Source of the DNA: GCA-2732805 sp964516605
GTDB taxonomy: Bacteria > Pseudomonadota > Gammaproteobacteria > Coxiellales > Coxiellaceae
Assembly: GCA_964516605.1 (NCBI GenBank)
Contig: CAZFAA010000089.1
Location: 1-6,713 of the forward strand
Length of the DNA stretch: 6,713 nucleotides
Direction of reading: 5' to 3'
The notes beneath the pieces were generated by a model that was given only the letters and a program-made list of their open reading frames with translations, made no database searches and was not told where the DNA came from. Below, piece by piece: positions 5,031 to 6,713 of this stretch; within the stretch, counting starts at the first letter, position 1, and each line of letters begins with the position of its first letter. The position numbers and the translations under genes are program-made.

Positions 5031-6410
5031 CTAGAAAAGATCAGAGGGCAGTTTACCGAGCAGGTCAGGAGGCAGCTGTCCTTTCAGTTGCTGCATGCGC
5101 TTGGCCATTTTATCTCCTTTAAAGCGACTCAACATTTTTTGCATCTGTGTAAATTGTTTTAAAAGTTTATTGATATCTTGTAAGTTCGTTCCCGACCCCA
5201 TGGCAATGCGGCGTTTACGCGAGCCGTTGAGTAATGCGGGAAATTTACGTTCCTTTTTGGTCATGGAATTAATAATTGCTTCCATTTTGACAAACAGCGA
5301 TTCATCCATCATGGCTTGTGCTTTCGCAGGAACTTGACCCATGCCTGGCATTTTGCTCATGAGCGATTTGATACCGCCCATTTTTTTCATTTGCTGTAAT
5401 TGACTTAAGAAATCATTGAAATCAAAACGCTTGCCTTTCTTGAGTTTTTGAGCAATTTTATCAACTTCTTTTTTATCGACTTTGCGTTGTGCTTCTTCAA
5501 CTAAACCAATAATGTCACCCATACCAAGAATACGTGAGGCGATACGCTGTGGATAGAACGGTTCAAGCGCGCCAATTTTCTCACCCACACCAACAAATTT
5601 AATTGGTTTTCCTGTAATCATGCGCATGGATAATGCGGCACCACCACGCGCATCACCGTCTGTTTTGGTGAGGATAATACCGCTGATTTCTAAACGTTCA
5701 TTAAATGTTTTTGCAACAGTTGCTGCATCTTGCCCCATCATGCTATCTACAACAAGGAGTGTTTCGGTTGGGCGAATGGCTGAGCTGATCTCACTGAGTT
5801 CATGCATGAGATCATCATCGATGTGCAAGCGTCCAGCTGTATCAATGATGACGACGTCAATCAGTTGCGTTTTAGCGTAGTCCAGCGATTTTTTAGCAAT
5901 GTGTAATGGTTTTTCCTGTGGCGTACTTGGGAAAAATTCCGCATCCACTTGGCTTGCCAGTGTTTCCAGTTGATCGATTGCGGCAGGGCGGTATACGTCT
6001 GTTGATACAACCAATACGTTTTTATCGTGTTGTTCATGCAATAATTTGGCCAGTTTGGCAACGGTCGTCGTTTTACCTGAACCTTGTAAACCGGCCATTA
6101 AGATGATGGCTGGACGTTGTGCTTTCAGGTTCAGCTCAACAGCTTGATCACCTAAAATATGAATCAATTCATCTTGGACCAATTTAATAAAGGCATCGCC
6201 AGGACGCACGCTTTTAATCACTTCCTGTCCAACGGCTTTCGCTTTGATTTGCTCGGTGAATTCTGTAATAACAGGCAGTGCCACATCGGCTTCGAGCAGT
6301 GCGCGACGTACTTCTGCCACGCTTTCTTTGATATTGTCCTCAGTCAGCCTGCCAACACCACGTAATTTGTTTAGGGCGCCGCTCAGGCGATCTGATAAAT
6401 TATTAAACAT
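5031..6410 (-). CDS. ffh: Signal recognition particle protein Ffh (SRP54 homologue)
   Basis: A 459-residue GTPase (E. coli 453) that binds 4.5S RNA and the signal sequences of nascent membrane proteins, then docks with the receptor FtsY. Domains in order: N helical bundle (about 1-85), G domain with P-loop GLQGSGKTTT (107-116), insertion-box motif DVYRPAAIDQL (138-148), DTAGR (190-194), TKTDGDARGG (248-257) and GVGEKIGALEPF (274-285), then the Met-rich M domain (about 325-459). The M domain contains SKMPGMG (352-358) and the RNA-binding helix-turn-helix GSRKRRIAMGSGT (396-408). All key GTPase residues are present. The ATG at 6410 follows GGGATCATT and matches the family N-terminus. It lies 174 bases upstream of rpsP, which has its own promoter. 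I see no convincing terminator after ffh, so some read-through into the operon is likely. Confidence 0.98.
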   Translation of the reverse strand: MFNNLSDRLSGALNKLRGVGRLTEDNIKESVAEVRRALLEADVALPVITEFTEQIKAKAVGQEVIKSVRPGDAFIKLVQDELIHILGDQAVELNLKAQRPAIILMAGLQGSGKTTTVAKLAKLLHEQHDKNVLVVSTDVYRPAAIDQLETLASQVDAEFFPSTPQEKPLHIAKKSLDYAKTQLIDVVIIDTAGRLHIDDDLMHELSEISSAIRPTETLLVVDSMMGQDAATVAKTFNERLEISGIILTKTDGDARGGAALSMRMITGKPIKFVGVGEKIGALEPFYPQRIASRILGMGDIIGLVEEAQRKVDKKEVDKIAQKLKKGKRFDFNDFLSQLQQMKKMGGIKSLMSKMPGMGQVPAKAQAMMDESLFVKMEAIINSMTKKERKFPALLNGSRKRRIAMGSGTNLQDINKLLKQFTQMQKMLSRFKGDKMAKRMQQLKGQLPPDLLGKLPSDLF

Positions 6411-6441
6411 AATGATCCCAACCTTGTTTTTAATGCAGGGG

Positions 6442-6471
6442 ATTATACCGGTTCACTGGGGTGATAGCCAA
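6442..6471 (-). promoter_or_regulatory. Promoter of ffh
   Basis: On the minus strand TTGGCT (6471-6466) is followed after 18 bases by a perfect TATAAT (6447-6442). The predicted start, near 6435, gives a leader of about 25 nt before the ffh ATG at 6410. Confidence 0.65.
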
Positions 6472-6520
6472 TATGCCTCCTCACCTGATTAATCGACCGT
6501 AAGCAGTTAACGAATTGACG

Positions 6521-6552
6521 CGTTTCAATATGCGGCTCGCATCTTGAAGTGG
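6521..6552 (-). repeat. REP-like palindrome, copy 2 (inverted relative to copy 1)
   Basis: TTCAA-T-ATGCG (6524-6534) pairs with CGCAT-C-TTGAA (6538-6548) around a three-base loop, with one mismatch. The stem can be lengthened to 6521-6551 through wobble pairs. Read on the minus strand, CCACTTCAAGATG, then GCCGCAT, one base, and TTGAA matches the palindrome after the aldolase gene at 1975-2006, with a one-base difference in the loop region. Confidence 0.6.
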
Positions 6553-6624
6553 AATCGGTATATACCACTCGCGATTTTTAAGTGTGAATTAAAGGGTGGA
6601 TGCTTCGTGGTATTCTGTTATTTA

Positions 6625-6656
6625 TGGCCTCGCGTGTAATCAATCCACGCGGGCCA
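6625..6656. repeat. Strong GC-rich hairpin
   Basis: TGGCC-T-CGCGTG (6625-6636) pairs with CACGCG-GGCCA (6646-6656), giving 11 pairs with one bulged T around the loop TAATCAATC. Neither strand has a T-run after it, so it does not look like a terminator. It sits between palindrome copies 2 and 3. Confidence 0.6.
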
Positions 6657-6704
6657 CCAGGGTAGCTAACGCGCTCCCCTTGGAAACCCCATCTCGCTTT
6701 TGTG

Positions 6705-6713
6705 CCACTTCAA
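6705..6713 (+). repeat. Start of a third palindrome copy, cut by the window edge
   Basis: The window ends in CCACTTCAA, identical to the first nine bases of copy 2 read in its own direction and sharing CACTTCAA with copy 1. It is an exact inverted repeat of TTGAAGTGG at 6544-6552. Only nine bases are visible, so membership of the family is likely but not proven. Confidence 0.35.

Larger units (their letters stand above)
6411..6713. other. Non-coding right edge upstream of ffh
   Basis: It contains the ffh promoter and, beyond it, repeat-like DNA: a palindrome copy at 6521-6552, a ten-base palindrome GGTATATACC at 6557-6566, a strong hairpin at 6625-6656 and the truncated start of a further palindrome copy at 6705-6713. 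No ORF here is convincing on either strand. Confidence 0.65.

Noticed and set aside
6640..6713. Minus-strand reading frame at the right edge (ending GSALATLVARVD)
   Set aside because: It is about 22 codons long, ends inside the strong hairpin, and has no visible start or family similarity. Repeat DNA explains it better.
1..6713. CRISPR arrays, tRNA or rRNA genes, transposase genes, toxin-antitoxin or defence systems
   Set aside because: I looked on both strands and found no regularly spaced repeats, tRNA arms, rRNA-like segments or recognisable proteins of these kinds.

Overview
This window looks like a chromosomal segment from a gammaproteobacterium. The minus strand carries the classic order ffh / rpsP-rimM-trmD-rplS, and the proteins resemble their enterobacterial counterparts closely, for example TrmD, RplS and the YgfZ signature KGCYLGQE. 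Fairly AT-rich intergenic DNA, a compact YgfZ and an animal-type class I fructose-bisphosphate aldolase make a Legionellales/Coxiellaceae-like, possibly host-associated, bacterium my best guess. That lineage placement is inference only.

Layout. Plus strand, left half: a YgfZ-like folate-binding Fe-S maintenance protein (27-752), then a class I fructose-bisphosphate aldolase (962-1957) with its own likely promoter and a long leader. Next comes a loosely packed zone (1958-2921). It holds a REP-like palindrome just after the aldolase, a doubtful 45-codon ORF that may be gene debris, an unrecognised 77-aa protein with two membrane segments (2369-2602) behind a very strong ribosome binding site, and a nested inverted repeat (2606-2693). 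Minus strand, right half: rplS, trmD, rimM and rpsP form one operon in which every neighbouring pair overlaps (8, 11 and 23 nt). A good promoter lies in front of rpsP. Upstream of it, ffh (5031-6410) has its own promoter with a perfect TATAAT. The right edge (6481-6713) is non-coding and contains a second copy and the start of a third copy of the palindrome seen after the aldolase, facing each other around a strong GC-rich hairpin.

Functionally, the minus-strand block is translation and secretion housekeeping: 30S protein S16 and its maturation factor RimM, the tRNA m1G37 methyltransferase TrmD, 50S protein L19, and the SRP GTPase Ffh. Ribosome binding site strength differs along the operon: strong before rplS, weak before trmD, none visible before rimM, where an upstream hairpin also lies. 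This fits the known need for much more ribosomal protein than RimM or TrmD.

I see no CRISPR array, tRNA, rRNA, transposase gene or obvious defence or secretion system. The most interesting unexplained material is the small dispersed palindrome family, the inverted repeat after the two-TM gene, the orphan membrane protein, and the Ala-rich tail of S16 that overlaps the rimM start.
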